A stretch of DNA of 64,000 nucleotides from Mikania micrantha. Lineage: Eukaryota; Streptophyta; Magnoliopsida; Asterales; Asteraceae. The DNA is taken from contig CM018683.1 in the NCBI GenBank assembly GCA_009363875.1, positions 42,182,804 through 42,246,803 of the forward strand. The letters run 5' to 3'. The position numbers and the translations under genes are program-made. The notes beneath the pieces were generated by a model that was given only the letters and a program-made list of their open reading frames with translations, searched no databases and had not been told where the DNA came from. This document shows, piece by piece, positions 11,351 through 23,400 of the stretch (position 1 is the stretch's first letter; each line of letters opens with the position of its first letter).

Positions 11351-12467
11351 GGGGTTTTGAAGCTGGAGATTCGACTGCAAAGTGGAAAACCCACCTAAAT
11401 AGTGGCAGTCACAAAATCAACTCGTTTGAGCTTGTTTTTGGTCCGTTTTTGATGATTCAAAGCTCTATGTCTTCATCTCTTAACGATATACATGTTTCTA
11501 GAGTCGTTTTAGTGTTTATCCTAACTGATTTCAAGTGATAAAGACAGTTTGGAAGCTTACCTTACATGAATAGTGAAAAACCCACTTCTGCCGTATCTTC
11601 TTTCTAAAACTGCAACCAACTAGGTCCGTTTTAGATCCGATCAGTTGTACTAATTTGTTCCTCTCGTTCTCACAGTCGTTTTGACTACTAGATCGTCGAA
11701 TTTGTTGGAGAAATGAGATAGTTATGAAGGTTTGAAGTAGAGGAGGTGTAGAGAGACGGGAATACGGGAATGTGGGGAAGAAGATGGATGGAGCCGCATT
11801 TGTGAAGGAAAATGGGTGAGTTTTAGGGTTCAAATAGTCCGGGTGTGTTCGGGTGTGTTCGGTCTAGCTCGGTTTCGGTTTCACGCGTCATTTTCGTCAA
11901 TTTTCGTAACATTATGTAACTTTATAAAGATAGAAATTTTTAAACTTTTTAAGGTTGTGATTCCTAATAAATTAACTAATTATCTTTTATTTATTTTTAA
12001 AATCTCGAAAATCGTTTAATTTAACTGTTTAATCGAATCGTATCGTTTTCGCGCGTATTCGTACGAATCGTCACCCGTTCGAACACGACGACAACTATAC
12101 TTTTCGTTTTGATTTTCTAATTATTGGACATCGTTCAGAACGTTAAACTTACAGATATATTCGTGTGAATCGTCATTCACACGTCAATTTAATATTCACA
12201 TAACGACGTCCCTTATTGTTTTGTTCTGTACAATCTCACATACGTTTATACATAATAGAATCCTAACTAACATTCACATAACAGTTGTGTGTTGTCAGAT
12301 ATGATTCTGACTGTTAAACCATGGATTTGCAATATGTTCTGAAATAAATGTGTAATTGATTCATATTGAACATCAGTTGAAGATAGTACACATGTAATAC
12401 ACATAGTTCGTACCTGATCTACTGTACACGTTACTGTTCTGGCTACGGTTCTGGCACTGATGTTACA
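11351..12467 (-). mobile_element. LTR fragment, right part, ends GATGTTACA
   Basis: This is the continuation of 8151-8426 after the inserted solo LTR. It contains the paired dyads (12057-12183) and CTCACATACGTTTATAC (12235-12251), and ends CTGGCACTGATGTTACA at 12467, all hallmarks of the long minus-sense LTRs. The right flank GGATA is not matched by any 5-mer before a TGTCACACC on the left, so the left end is missing. Confidence 0.7.
12057..12183 (-). promoter_or_regulatory. paired dyads around CGTC, LTR fragment
   Basis: 12057-12084 has arms ATTCGTACGAAT and ACCCGTTCGAAC around CGTC; 11 of 12 positions pair on the minus strand allowing G-U. 12162-12183 has perfect 9-bp arms CGTGTGAAT and ATTCACACG around CGTC. 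Confidence 0.7.
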
Positions 12468-12930
12468 GGATATCTTACACTCTCGGCTGGTCAGTAATGA
12501 CAATCACAAAGACAGTTAAGTCTCGTTCTTATAGGTATCGTTCGGGATATCTTACACTCCGGGCTTGTTAGTAATGACAGTAACAGAGACAATTAAGTGT
12601 CGTTCTTATAGGTATCCTTGGGGATATCTCACACTCCGGGCTGGTCAGTAACGACAGTCACATAGAAAATTTAGTCTCGTTCTTATAGGTATCGTTGGGG
12701 ATATCTTGCACTCCAGGTTGGTCAGTAATGACAGTCACAGAGACAATTAAGTCTCACTCTTATAGGTATTGTGGGGGATATCTTACACTCCGGGCTGGTC
12801 ATCAATGATAGTCACAGAAACTATTAAGTCTATATTCTAACAATATCAAGGAATGGTAAATTTAATCAAATGAGAATATCTTACAAGCCGGGTTGGTCAA
12901 TAATGATCAGCTACAGAGACAATTAAGTCT
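12468..12930. repeat. ~76-bp tandem array in LTR4
   Basis: Five units about 76-77 bp apart start GGATATCTTACACTCCGGG and contain GGTCAGTAATGACAGTCAC and TTAAGTCTCGTTCTTATAGG. A sixth, more diverged unit follows at about 12871. The unit is unlike the arrays of the neighbouring LTRs. Confidence 0.85.
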
Positions 12931-13634
12931 ATATTCTTAAAAATTGGGAATATCAACTGAGAACAAACACATGTGAGTTAGAAATGGGTATCCATAGTTG
13001 CAATACAAGTGACATTGAGTTCAATTAAGTGTGTGGTGGGCTGGCGGCTTCATTCGTGATACGTATGCACTATATATAAGCATGCTTAATTGGACGATAT
13101 AGTATCTGTAGGTGTAACTATGGAGAGGACATTGATGTGAGATAAGGCAAAGCAAATTAAATAAGACTTGTGTGTGACACCATGATTTGTGAATAGAAAA
13201 TTTTAATCGTTTTTATTTACTAGATTTATGAACTCACCAAACCAGTGTTGACTTGTTTTAAATGCATGTTTTCTCAGGTGAGAAACAGGTTTAGTCACCA
13301 TACATCAGGGCTTAAGCTAGTGGAACTATATAGAAGACCTAGCTTACTTTTGTGTTGTGCATATTTTGAATGACAAATTTGTGAATCATCTATTGTAAAT
13401 CTTATGTAGTTACAAGATAGAAAACTCAATTATTCTTTTTGGTAGATTTACTTAGTTAAATTATGAACATGAATTGTGTAATTTAACTTATATCAATGTC
13501 ATGTAGCATTTCTCATTATACATCAAGTGACATGTAAAAAATCTGATCAATTATGATTATCACACGATATCGCGCCCCGAGAACCTTTCGCCTGACGAAA
13601 AAGTCGATCCAGCCCACCGGCTTGGGGTGTGACA
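12468..13634 (+). mobile_element. 3' part of a plus-oriented long LTR (LTR4)
   Basis: The segment starts inside a tandem array and carries one ACTATATATAAGCAT module at about 13070. It then has the segment GAACTCACCAAACCAGTGTTG and ends with GATATCGCGCCCCGAG through GGGTGTGACA at 13634, matching the 3' end of LTR3. Its 5' part is absent, apparently displaced by the minus LTR fragment. Confidence 0.7.
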
Positions 13635-14544
13635 CTTTTTTAAATCTGACCTATTTTATAGTCTTTAATCCATTGTCAAATGTAAAATATAAATCGAATT
13701 AATTTACTTGTTAAATAGCTTGAACCACAACATATATTTGAGGCTTATCTTTCGCATTATATATACACTTAAAAACCATTGTCGGTTGTTATTTCTCAAT
13801 GGTCTTCGAACAAATTACACATTTATTATTTAATTTACGAATCTGAAACCTAATGTTATGTCCTTGGTTCGAGCCTTCCTCAGGTCTTCATTTTTTGCTT
13901 TCACACTTTCCATCTAAGCACGGTTTATATATTTATTTTTTGTTTCAACTTTCTAAAATTTATGTTTTTACACTCTCCACTTAGGCAAACTTTATATATT
14001 TATATTTTTGTTTTAATTTTGTAAAATGTTTTTTAATCTCTTTAAGTTTTTAAAGTTTAAAGTTTATTTACTATAATATATATAATCTGATTTTTCTCAA
14101 TAAATTATCTCTACTAAAAATATAAAAAAAAAAATCCTGGGTATATCGACTAACTGTAATGTGTTAGTACTGTGAGGAATAAGATCAACACGACATTGTG
14201 TGAAAAACGTTGATACTATTATATAACTATTGCAACTTTATATTTCGGTCTCCATGACCGAGTCGTCATAACCTAACACGTTTCTTTTATTTACTTAAAC
14301 ACGTTAATGTTACTGACACAACACATAATGTGGTTGTTAAATATGTCGCATCACGAGATATTGCATTTTACTCTTTTTATATATTTTTTTCTAAATTATC
14401 TTTTTAAAATTTTTATACCGTAACACACACATAATGATGTTTTTATTTATGTTTCAATTTTCAAAATGATCTCCTATTGCTTCATATGGGTTTTTTTTTA
14501 ATTGTACCATCACACCATAACGCATTAGTTTTAATTGTATCACT
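13635..14544. other. AT-rich intergenic DNA, no gene seen
   Basis: Low-complexity AT-rich sequence with no reading frame or domain I recognise. Its right side is closed by a Helitron-like terminus, so part may be the body of a non-autonomous Helitron. Confidence 0.5.
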
Positions 14545-14573
14545 CCACCGCAATGCGCGGGTAACTTTACTAG
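14545..14573 (+). mobile_element. Helitron-like 3' terminus
   Basis: CACCGCAATGCGCGGG can fold into a short GC-rich hairpin (CCGC with GCGG). About 10 bases later comes CTAG followed by T, the CTRR-T end known for plant Helitrons. The 5' TC end was not located and no Rep/helicase is present. Confidence 0.4.
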
Positions 14574-15154
14574 TTATATAATATAACAAAACTAAAGTGA
14601 AATGTTATGTACTACATATATTATTTTGTACGTTATTATATGTATTTGATTTATAAATTATGATTTTTAAGAGCCAAAGACCGGAAACCTAGGATCATTG
14701 TTTTCCTAGCTGAACCGAGAACTGACACCAAAACCGTTTGGTTTGATGACTGGATCATTCTCAGTTGAACCATATTTGTGTTTGTTACGTTGGTATAATT
14801 ACGAATATTTGAAAGAAAAAAAATTGACATGACCATAAGAAAATTAAAGAGAAAAGTACGACAAATTTAATTGTGTAATTTTTATTAATAATAACATAGT
14901 ATAAAAAAATTATAAGTGTAAAAAACAAAGGCATAATTCTTGATTTAAAAATAAGAAAATACAACAAATTTTAAGAGTATGACGCTCCTAATAAACCTGG
15001 TTTTTTTGTATGAAGGTGAATGGTTAAAATACCCTTTTAGTAAAACTTATTTAATGATACATTTAATCACCTTGTTAAATATTTCAACCATTGGATTTGG
15101 ATTAATGAGTTATCACAATTTAAATGAGTTATAATTTATCCTAATTCTTATATA

Positions 15155-15273
<119 letters not shown>

Positions 15274-15664
15274 TCAAAAGAAAACTATTCATTTTAAAGA
15301 AAACTATGAAAACCCTACTAACAAATCAATTTTTAATTTTTTTTAGAATTATTTATGTTAAGGTTAAAATGTTATAAGTAAAAATATGTAATAAAAATAC
15401 ATAAATCACGAAGTTACTTATATGTAACTCACGGAGTTACGTATGTGAACTATAAAGTTACATATATGTAACTCATATATGTGTAGCGTACAAATTACAT
15501 ATATGTAATAACATTAACCATATATATTTTTTCTTTTTTTTCTTTTTCATAACATTTCTAATATTATAATCAAAAGAAATGAAATCAGAAAACAAAATTG
15601 ATTAATAATGATTGTGATTAGGTTTTTAATTTTTCTACAAAATAAAAGTTTTATGTGAAACCCT

Positions 15665-15666
<2 letters not shown>

Positions 15667-15713
<47 letters not shown>

Positions 15714-16143
15714 GAATGATCAATTGTTAATCGTTTCTTATTGCGATAACCGAATAACTGCATCTTATCGCTTTGAGGTCCACATTAAAGTAAATATAAA
15801 TGTGTAGGTTCTTTTTTCTTTTTTAATTATTGTAATTAATGTGGGCCCCATTTACATTAATTAAAAAAGAAGAAAAACATACACCTTTAAATATAAAAGG
15901 TGTAGGTTCAATTGTTAACCATTTCTTATTACGTTAACCGAATAACTACATCTTATTACTTTGAGGTCCACATTAAAATAAATCTAAAGGTGTAGATTTT
16001 TTCTTCTTTTTTTAATTAATGTATGGTCCGCTTACATAAATAAAAAGAAGAAAAAAACATACACATTTAGATTTACTTTAATGTGAGTCCCAAAGTAATA
16101 TAGTTATTCGGTTATCGAAATAAGGGTTAGCAATTGAACCCTT

Positions 16144-16216
<73 letters not shown>
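15667..16216. mobile_element. two palindromic MITE-like units between TA runs
   Basis: A (TA)n run (15667-15711) and another (16147-16216) bracket two related units (~15712-15905 and ~15906-16146). Each has AATTGTTAAYCRTTTCTTAT, CCGAATAACT, GAGGTCCACATTAAA and an internal inverted repeat (for example GTGTAGATTTTTTC with GAAAAAAACATACAC). The outer ends are also roughly inverted. This is the structure of a MITE-like element in a TA-rich target; superfamily not determined. 16217-16465 holds another segment of similar palindromic design (GGGTTTGTATCACGTG with a mirrored end). Confidence 0.6.
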
Positions 16217-16220
<4 letters not shown>

Positions 16221-16465
16221 TTGTATCACGTGAAAACCCAATATTAGAGAGAAAACCCTTAAACTATATCTAGGCCATTGATTTGGAATTTTAAAAATAA
16301 ATGTGACCCACTTCAAACCCCATTTGTTTATTCAAACCCAATTTTTTCTTATTCAGGTTTAATGTGGACCACACATTTATTTTCAAGATCGTAAATCAAT
16401 GACCTAGATAGGGTTTAAGAGTTCTTTCTTTAAGATCGGATTTTCACAGAATAGAATCACTATAT

Positions 16466-16499
<34 letters not shown>

Positions 16500-16502
<3 letters not shown>

Positions 16503-17481
16503 AAAGTATATTTTACTTAACAAGTCTAAAAAGTATATTTAAAATCCCCCAAAACTAACTTAAACAAACTTCAATTGAAACCGTTTCAGGGATGTTGGAA
16601 CTATGTCATCAAACTATACAACATTAGCTTTTAATTTTTAGATCTAACTTTTAATTATAAACTTCAAGTTTTAGGATTTGGTTTTTTATGGTTTATCTTT
16701 AGGCTTTAAGTTTGATTTTAAAGTTTAGGTTTTATTGTCATGGTTTATGGTTTAACTTTTTGGTTTATGTTTCGACAAACCAGTTCCACTGATATAAAAA
16801 AGAGTTCGTTTGATGTTTGTTTGTATTGATAACAAAGGTCATGAAACAAAAAAAATACGCAAAGATTTGAATTGATTTTGTCAAAGTTAATCTGGTTTCT
16901 ACAATTAAGGTGAGTTAACAATAAATCCTTACCCTACGTGTGTGTTTGTGTGTGTTTATACTAGCATAGAAAATCCACGTATTACATTGATCGAATATTT
17001 TTACAATTCTTAACGACAAAAACATTGTTTCTTTAGTAATATCCTTACAGTCAATATTTTATAATTTTTAACATTAAATAACAAAACAAGAAACTAACAT
17101 AAGAAGCAGGTCCACAAGTGTGTTGTCATTATATCATTAGTCCATTACCATATCATAGCAATGTACAACAGTACAAGCAATCAGTACAACCATGATAAAG
17201 CTATTTTATTCTATAATAAACCATGACATACATTAAACTCTACATTTGAGAATTCAACTCAGTAACAAATATGTTACCAAAACTGATCAAAGTATGTGAC
17301 CTGATAACATCAAAATTTAGTTAGATTCAAGATTGAGTCTTGTGTGAGATATGATCTTCCTTTTTTAGGAACAAAAATCTAATTTTAATAACCAAATATT
17401 CCTCTTAATAACGGTTCTTTTTTTAGTTGAATCTGGGTGCTTCAAGATACCTGTTAAGCTAAGAAGTCGATACCCAAGCAT
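16500..17481. other. 3' flank of the UGGT gene
   Basis: No gene was found. The minus strand has AATAAA at 17205-17210, about 275 nt past the UGGT stop, a candidate poly(A) signal. The rest is AT-rich with no recognised element. Confidence 0.5.
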
Positions 17482-20400
17482 TCACAGCTCGGCTTTTGTT
17501 TCCAAGTCATCTTCGGCTACTTGTGGTTGAACCGGAGGGCTAACCACTTTTTCTACCGGGCTCACATCTTCACCTAATATTTTTGAGGTGAAATGTCTTG
17601 CTTCCAGATCAAGATCGGGCCACTCTGCTACAATTCTTCTGGCGCCCTGAGTTCAAGAAGACAATCAGGCAACAGGGAATATCTAAGGGGTGTAAACAAG
17701 CCAAGCTGCTCGTGGATTCCTTGAGCTTGAACCAAATCAGGCTTAAACGAGCTCAAGCTCAGGCTCTATTAGGGCTCATTTATATCTTTAACAAGTATTC
17801 TGTACCGAGTAGCCCTACCATATAGGTACCAAACCAATACCAACTACACACCATCGGTATCGGTAACAGTATTTGTTTTTCATGTTTTTGATTTTGGCAC
17901 TTTCAGTGACTTTAACAGTATAGATACCAACCGGTACCAACCAAGAAAATTGGTATGGTACATGGTTTATACTTTCACTCAATTTCGGTAACAACATTTT
18001 TCGATACAATACCAGTTCAGTACAAGCATAATACTGATCTCATCCCTAATTTATGTACATCTCACCCTCCCCAAACGTGATATGTGTAGGGCTTACTGGG
18101 TATGGTTTTTTTTTTATGTTTTAAAAATTTTTAATTATAAATATATTTTTAATATTCAGATAAAATAAAAAAATTAAATAAGAAATGAGTTGAGCCCAAG
18201 ACTGAGCTTTTGAAATAGAGTTGTAAATGAGCCGATCTTGAGCTCCCTTAAGTTTAATGAACCAAGCACGGGCTTGGCTCATCTCATTCACAAATAATTA
18301 TTCAGGCATGGATTGCAACCCAAGAAGAGTGTGTTTTGAAAATAAAACGCAATCTTGCATAGCATAATTATACAACTAGTTGTAGTTGACTTTGTGAATG
18401 TGACACATTAATGTGATCACATCATCATAATAAGGTTGAAAACACAAATTAAACACGGAAATTATGACAGACCTGAAGTTTGGGTTCTTTGGTCATTGGA
18501 TTGTTGCAAAGATCAATGGTTTTAGCTCGGGCTTTTGTTGAGTTACCACACCAAGACTCACACCATAGCCATTCTTGAGGTAGTGAAAAGATCGGTACCG
18601 TGTGTTGGGCATAGTTAGGCAGATCCTGAAACATTGATGAGGATTCAATTAGTGAAGTAAAACTAAAAATGGAAATAGAATGGAATCAGTCTTGCAAAAC
18701 GCAGTTGAGGATCTAGAAATATCAATGTTCTTGCTGGTAGTGATGCAATTGCAAGGTTACTATATTATTATTTTAGTAGAGCTAGCAAAGTGAGTGGGGT
18801 GGATACCCATGTATTACTCGGGTTGAATAAATAAAATATTAGATACTTATAATAAAAAATTAGTAATTAATAATGAGAAACAGGAGAAAAACTTGATTAT
18901 TAGGTGAAGAAAGAGAAGGGGGTGAAGTAAATGATAGTAATAAAGATTTAAAAATTAAGAAAGAGAAACTTATTCATTAGGTGAAGAAAGGAGGGAAAAG
19001 CAAATGAGGGCTCACTTTATAGTGACAAATTGGGGCCTTCATTTACATTTTATTTGTATATAAAAGATATTTTGTGTATGATTACAAAAATTGAATTATT
19101 TAAATAAAAATTGCACTTTAAGGATTTGATATGTTTCCTTTTTAGCTAAATATAATTTTATGATTACTAATTTTAACTGGTTAGAGATAAACTATTACCC
19201 CCATTCATATGTAAACAAGTTAAATTTGCACTTGCCTGGTCGAGGTTAGAAAGACTATTTGGATCTTTGCTAAGTGTTTCATAAAACACCCTCAAATTGT
19301 CTCCAGCAGCAGTTTCCCGAAACTTGATTAAATCAACCACGTATAACGCACTGCAGATCATAAAGATACATTAATTAACAAGCTTAATTCTTTTTCGACA
19401 AACTTAACTTATGGAGCACGATAGTGTTGATTGTAAATCATAAATGATGATCCTACCTAATATGATAAGGTCTTCCGCGTAAATGTTCCTTCCAAAAACC
19501 CTAAAAAAAATTTAAAAAATTGATTTTATTTAAACAATGTTAAAACATAAATTCTCTGGGATTTAGGGCATCAACCATCAAGACTACAAAACTTGGGAAA
19601 CATAAAGAAATTTACTTGTTTCCAAAAACGAAAACCATCCATATCACGATTGTTGTCACAAAAGGGGGTATAAGCAAGAGGTCTTCCTTTCAAATTCATG
19701 TCATATAGTTCTCCCATGTCAGCCCTAACAATCTGATCCGCATCAACAAATATAACCTATAAAAACATATATACACCTTTTCAGCATATACCTACGTTAT
19801 TGCTCTCTTTTGAAAATAATAGTAACAGTAGTAGTACTAATAAGAATAATAATACGATTTTCAGTTATTTACCTTCTCAAGAGAAAGAGGGAAAATGACA
19901 TCAAGAAATAGAATTTTATACGCCCAGATAATTCGTTGTTTTTCTTTCTGTTTATGCAACCAACTAGGCCATTTATAGGTGACTAATTCATACTCAAAAC
20001 CATATTCTTGGGCCATATGTGGAATTACATCCTGCATGACGATGACAACAGATTTATGTTTTAGAAAAATTTAAGAAAATTAAAGTACGAAATTTTTGGG
20101 AAGAACCTAAGAAGTGAACCTTAAACTGTGGTGAAAGGTAGTTCTTTATAAACCAGAATTTCACAGGACGACGTGTATTGTTCAAAACACTTAGAATCAT
20201 GATTTTCAGAAACCGCTCGTACCTGCATAAATCACACAAGAAAACATATTAGAAAAACTAAAGGTAGAACTTTAGACCCAATTGTATGCGAATGGGTTGA
20301 TTTAGATTAAAATTTATCTGTACCGATTTAAATGGGCCAAAAAGGTCTATAAAAATAAGGATCAAATGGGTAATATTTTGTATAGAAAAAAACACGTCAA

Positions 20401-23400
20401 ATAGGCCGAACAGCCTGAGGGCGCCATGAGAGTTCTTTTAAGGAATACCTCTTGTATCACTTTTTGCAAAAGTTTAGATTAATACTGTAATAATATATTT
20501 TGTCATCATATTTAACAAACAAACTTACCCAGTATGTTCCCACTTTTCAGTAGGGTCTGGGGGAAGGATGAACACAAACCTTACTCCAATCCCAATTGAG
20601 ATAGAGAGGCTGCTCCGAAGGAGTCCCCGGCTCATAGTTATCGTTTGAAGTTAATCATCCCAATACTTTTGACGTTATTTTCACATAATAAGTAAAATAA
20701 CGTTAAAATTAGTGCAATTTTACTTTGGCCCCATGATTAGGAATGGCAATGGGCCGGGTTCGGGTAGGGTATTGATAATCCCAGTCCCATACCCAATTGT
20801 AAAAATGTATCCCATACCCGGCCCATTACCCATCGGGTATTTATTGGGTAATTACCCATCGGGTATCGGGCATACCCACGGGTATCGGGTATACCCATTA
20901 GTTTATTAAAAAAAATTTGTGATTTTCCTAGTACATTTGTATAGTATTAATTTTGTGTCATGTTATTGTTTAATTACAAAAATAAATTAGAATCATACAT
21001 ATAAGATCAACACCATAAAATATAAACAAATTAAATATAAATATCATGACATATAACTATTAAAAGATGCTACCATGGACTATTAATTTAACATTCAAAC
21101 TGAAATTACATATCGAAAACAACAAGTTTAATTTTTAAATATAAAATAATAAGATAAAAGTTATAATTTGTTATGATGTTTCATTAAAAGACTTATGTTT
21201 TAGACAAGAAAATTAAAAAAATATTAACAAAATATTACGGGTATTACTTCGGGTAAGTGGGCCGGGTATTCCTTAATCCCATACCCGAACCCGAAAAAAA
21301 TATATTTTTTGAACCCATACCCGGTCCCATACCCTAATATTCAGGCCAATACCCGGCCCTAAAGTTTCGGGCTTCGGGTTTTCCCACAGGGTATGGGTTT
21401 TTCTGCCATCCCTAGCCATGATGGCCCACACATATATACATTATATGAGTGCACCGTAAATGGGCCGTCATCATATTTAACACTGATTCTTAATAAATAT
21501 TTTGGAAAAAAAGTGTAATGGTCAACCTAAACCGACTTATCCAAACCAATTAAAACAAAAATAAAAATTAAATAATTGTCCAAATTCAAAAGGAGCCAAG
21601 ATTTGGTAAATGAATCACTCACAAGTGTCCAGATGCAATAGAGAATATATTTATTGTTTTACCCTGTCGCCTGTTGCTCACATTATCCTACTCAAAATAT
21701 ATCAATATGTTAAAAAAACGTATGATTTGAAATCTTATGTAATGCTATGAAGAAAATTACAGAGTACTCACCACTTTAGTGCTTCCACTGTTTTTTGTGT
21801 GCGCATTACCACCAATGATCGAAGAAGCCCATTTCAAAATATTGGAATTCCAACTCTCCTGATCAGCCTGCAAATATCAACCAAAACTGGCTTTAAAAAT
21901 GTTGATTAAATTGTGTAAAGGGATTTCATTTTTAAAAACAAATAGAGGATACCCCACTTGTTTCCTAGAAGAATCATCATCATCAGAAGGAATCAATAGT
22001 TTTTCATGTTCTTTTCCCTTTTTCTTGACGACTCCAAGATGAACTGGTTTTCCTCGTAAGTGGTCTATGATGATGCGTTTTGTTGAGTGTATTTCAGGCC
22101 CATCTTGTAAAATGTAAAGATCAGAACTTCGACCTGGTGCTAGTTGTAGATACCAAACACCGGGTGACACTTTCATTTGCCAATAACCCAAATTGGACAT
22201 CACAAGCGTATCAACTAAATGGGGATTCCTTTTAGTTCCCAGTATCATTTGAAGGCCTCGTGGGGGTTCATGATCCTTCTCTGAGCAATGGCCTGGTTAA
22301 TAGTTCATAAATCACAATGGATCAAGTGAGAATGGTTCAAAAAAAGCATAATTGTCAAGTTAATGTTTTTGTCCAATTTCTATTTTCTTAAAGAATTAAT
22401 GCATCAGATATGATTACTAAAATTTATTATTACAGAAATTGTCTACATTATAAGTAAAGCAAATTAGATGTATGATCTACAGAAACACTTTTGTGACTTA
22501 AGTTTCAACCCGCTAAACCAGTTTCCTTAGCTAAAATATCTTCATTAAATCTGTGTAGATTTAGGTTGTCTTATTTCGAATGGGTCTCAAGGGTTAAGCT
22601 AAAGATCTAACAAAGAGAACGCGTCAAACATGTCGATAGTTGTCTGAAATGTACTTAATTCATAAAGCCTCCAAACCGCTTTACTAAAAAAAATCAGATT
22701 ACTAGTAATCATGTTTTAACATGTTACAAAAAAATCAAATAACATAAATAAAAAAAGTGTTTCGGGTTGACAACAACGTATAAATTTTCAATAACATAAC
22801 GTCTGATTACCCGTAAGCACAAGAGCTTCAAGTTCAAAAACTGCCTGTAGTGTCCTTGTGTCACCAAGGTTCTCAAGCAATATATTGTCAAGATCATGAC
22901 TGAAAATTGAAATACCCATGTAATTAAAATTAAAAAACATTTAACAAGTGAATAGAATCATCGGTGTGAAACCACAATATCACAAAAAATAGTGGAAACT
23001 TACATTGCAATGACTGGTTCAACAAGCCATGATTCAGGAACATCAAGATTCATGGTTAGGGTTTTTGATAGTGGCATGTTTGCAAAAAATGCTTTAGGAC
23101 CATGCACAGTTAAATCAGTGTTACTGAAATCATCCTGAAATATACAAAGATAAGAACATTCCTATCCACTTTATGAAGATTAATTTAAATGGTACCAAAA
23201 AATATGTTGGTAGTCTTTACCATTGAAGGAGTTACAAATCTGTAGTAATTCTTCAGCGGAAGATCAACAAGAGAACTCTGTAAAGAGATTGAACAAGATA
23301 TTTGACGGGCATTTTAGACAGTTGACAATTATTCAAACAGATTCTGTAAAATATGTGCAAAGTCATCACAATGTTGTAGATACAGAGGGATTTTCGGTAT

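Noticed and set aside
8427..12467. Single LTR from TGTCACACC at 8427 to GATGTTACA at 12467
   Set aside because: Flanks TCCTA and GGATA do not match, whereas 8427-11345 has a perfect TCCTA duplication.
15712..16465. Palindromes between TA runs as a functional hairpin RNA gene
   Set aside because: Structure and repetition fit MITE-like elements; there is no separate evidence for a microRNA precursor.
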